From the NCBI GenBank assembly GCA_027071965.1, contig JALSYJ010000355.1:1-6425 (forward strand): 6,425 nucleotides of DNA, given 5' to 3'. The notes below the pieces were generated by a model that was not told the origin of the DNA, made no database searches, and was given only the letters and a program-made list of their open reading frames with translations. Both the position numbers and the translations under genes were made by a program. Origin of the DNA: Robiginitomaculum sp. (GTDB lineage Bacteria > Pseudomonadota > Alphaproteobacteria > Caulobacterales > Maricaulaceae). This document shows, piece after piece, positions 6,062-6,425 of the stretch (its first letter is position 1; each line of letters opens with the position of its first letter).

Positions 6062-6425
6062 ATGGCAAAAATGATGACGGACGCACCGGCTCTATCGGTG
6101 CAGGATACCAGCGTCAAATTTGGTGATTTTACCGCGCTTTATAATGTGGACCTAGAGGTAAAAGCCGGAGAGATGGTAGCGCTGATTGGTGCTTCCGGCT
6201 CTGGCAAGTCCACACTTTTACGCACTATTGATGGTTTGCAGGTTGCGGCCAAAGGTTCGGGGCGCATTTTGGTATTTGGCCGAAAAGTGCAGCGCGACGG
6301 TCGCTTGGCTAAGGGTCTTTATTACCGGCGGCGGGATATTGGGATGATTTTCCAGTCATTTAATCTGGTTGGCCGGTTAAGCCTGTTTACCAATGTGCTG
6401 ATCGGGGTTTTGGGCCGTATTCCAA
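6062..6425 (+). CDS. phnC: Phosphonate-type ABC transporter ATP-binding protein PhnC, N-terminal part (runs off the right edge)
   Basis: This frame opens at ATG 6062 and stays open for 121 codons to the edge. Visible parts of the ATPase are an A-loop-region strand (about 12-27, LSVQDTSVKFGDFTALY), Walker A GASGSGKST at 43-51, and the Q-loop at Gln98 in IGMIFQSFNLVGRLS. The Q-loop context FNLVGRLS followed by TNVLIGVLGR (110-119) is characteristic of PhnC-type ATPases and separates them from general polar amino-acid or MetN ATPases. The signature motif, Walker B and H-loop lie outside the window. Known role: PhnC powers the PhnDE importer for phosphonates, and relatives carry phosphite, phosphate or phosphate esters, so the exact substrate is open. 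The start is preceded by a weak GGA element, with in-frame ATGs at 6071 and 6074 as alternatives. An upstream in-frame stop at 6017-6019 limits extension. Being divergent from the receptor gene, it is probably the first gene of a transporter operon continuing to the right. Confidence 0.88.
   Translation, partial: MAKMMTDAPALSVQDTSVKFGDFTALYNVDLEVKAGEMVALIGASGSGKSTLLRTIDGLQVAAKGSGRILVFGRKVQRDGRLAKGLYYRRRDIGMIFQSFNLVGRLSLFTNVLIGVLGRIP

Noticed and set aside
6001..6126. 41-codon plus-strand ORF overlapping the phnC start in another frame
   Set aside because: It has no ribosome site, and most of it is the phnC N-terminal coding sequence read out of frame.

Overview
The window looks like chromosomal DNA from a Gram-negative bacterium, most likely an alphaproteobacterium. 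The evidence is a type II secretion secretin, a very large TonB-dependent receptor of the Oar-like kind, a periplasm-facing GT39 glycosyltransferase and a PhnC-type ABC ATPase. The moderate GC content (mid-40s percent by eye) and the protein styles fit the marine Hyphomonadaceae/Robiginitomaculaceae group. That placement is inference from style, not from a search.

Layout: three genes lie on the minus strand and one on the plus strand. Reading the minus strand from right to left, they are a 1104-residue TonB-dependent outer-membrane receptor (5751-2437), a strong intrinsic terminator (2411-2382), an integral-membrane GT39/ArnT-like glycosyltransferase (about 2320-755), and the N-terminal 223 residues of a GspD-like secretin that runs off the left edge (671-1). 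The plus strand carries the first 121 residues of a PhnC-like phosphonate-type ABC transporter ATPase (6062-6425), which runs off the right edge. The receptor and phnC are divergent and share a 310-bp AT-rich intergenic region. It holds an imperfect 11-bp direct repeat with a 22-bp period, a perfect 13-bp dyad and a small hairpin, all plausible regulatory elements.

How the genes fit together: all four products act at the envelope. The secretin is the outer-membrane gate of type II secretion and carries its own lipobox. The glycosyltransferase would move a sugar from a polyprenyl-phosphate donor onto an envelope acceptor. The receptor imports an unknown ligand across the outer membrane. The ABC ATPase would power uptake of phosphonate or a related compound across the inner membrane. 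The divergent receptor/phnC pair could be functionally linked, with the receptor as the outer-membrane step of organophosphorus uptake, but nothing in the receptor sequence fixes its ligand. No mobile element, CRISPR array, tRNA or rRNA was seen. I found no convincing new system here; the most useful leads are the shared intergenic region, the lipoprotein secretin and the start of the glycosyltransferase.
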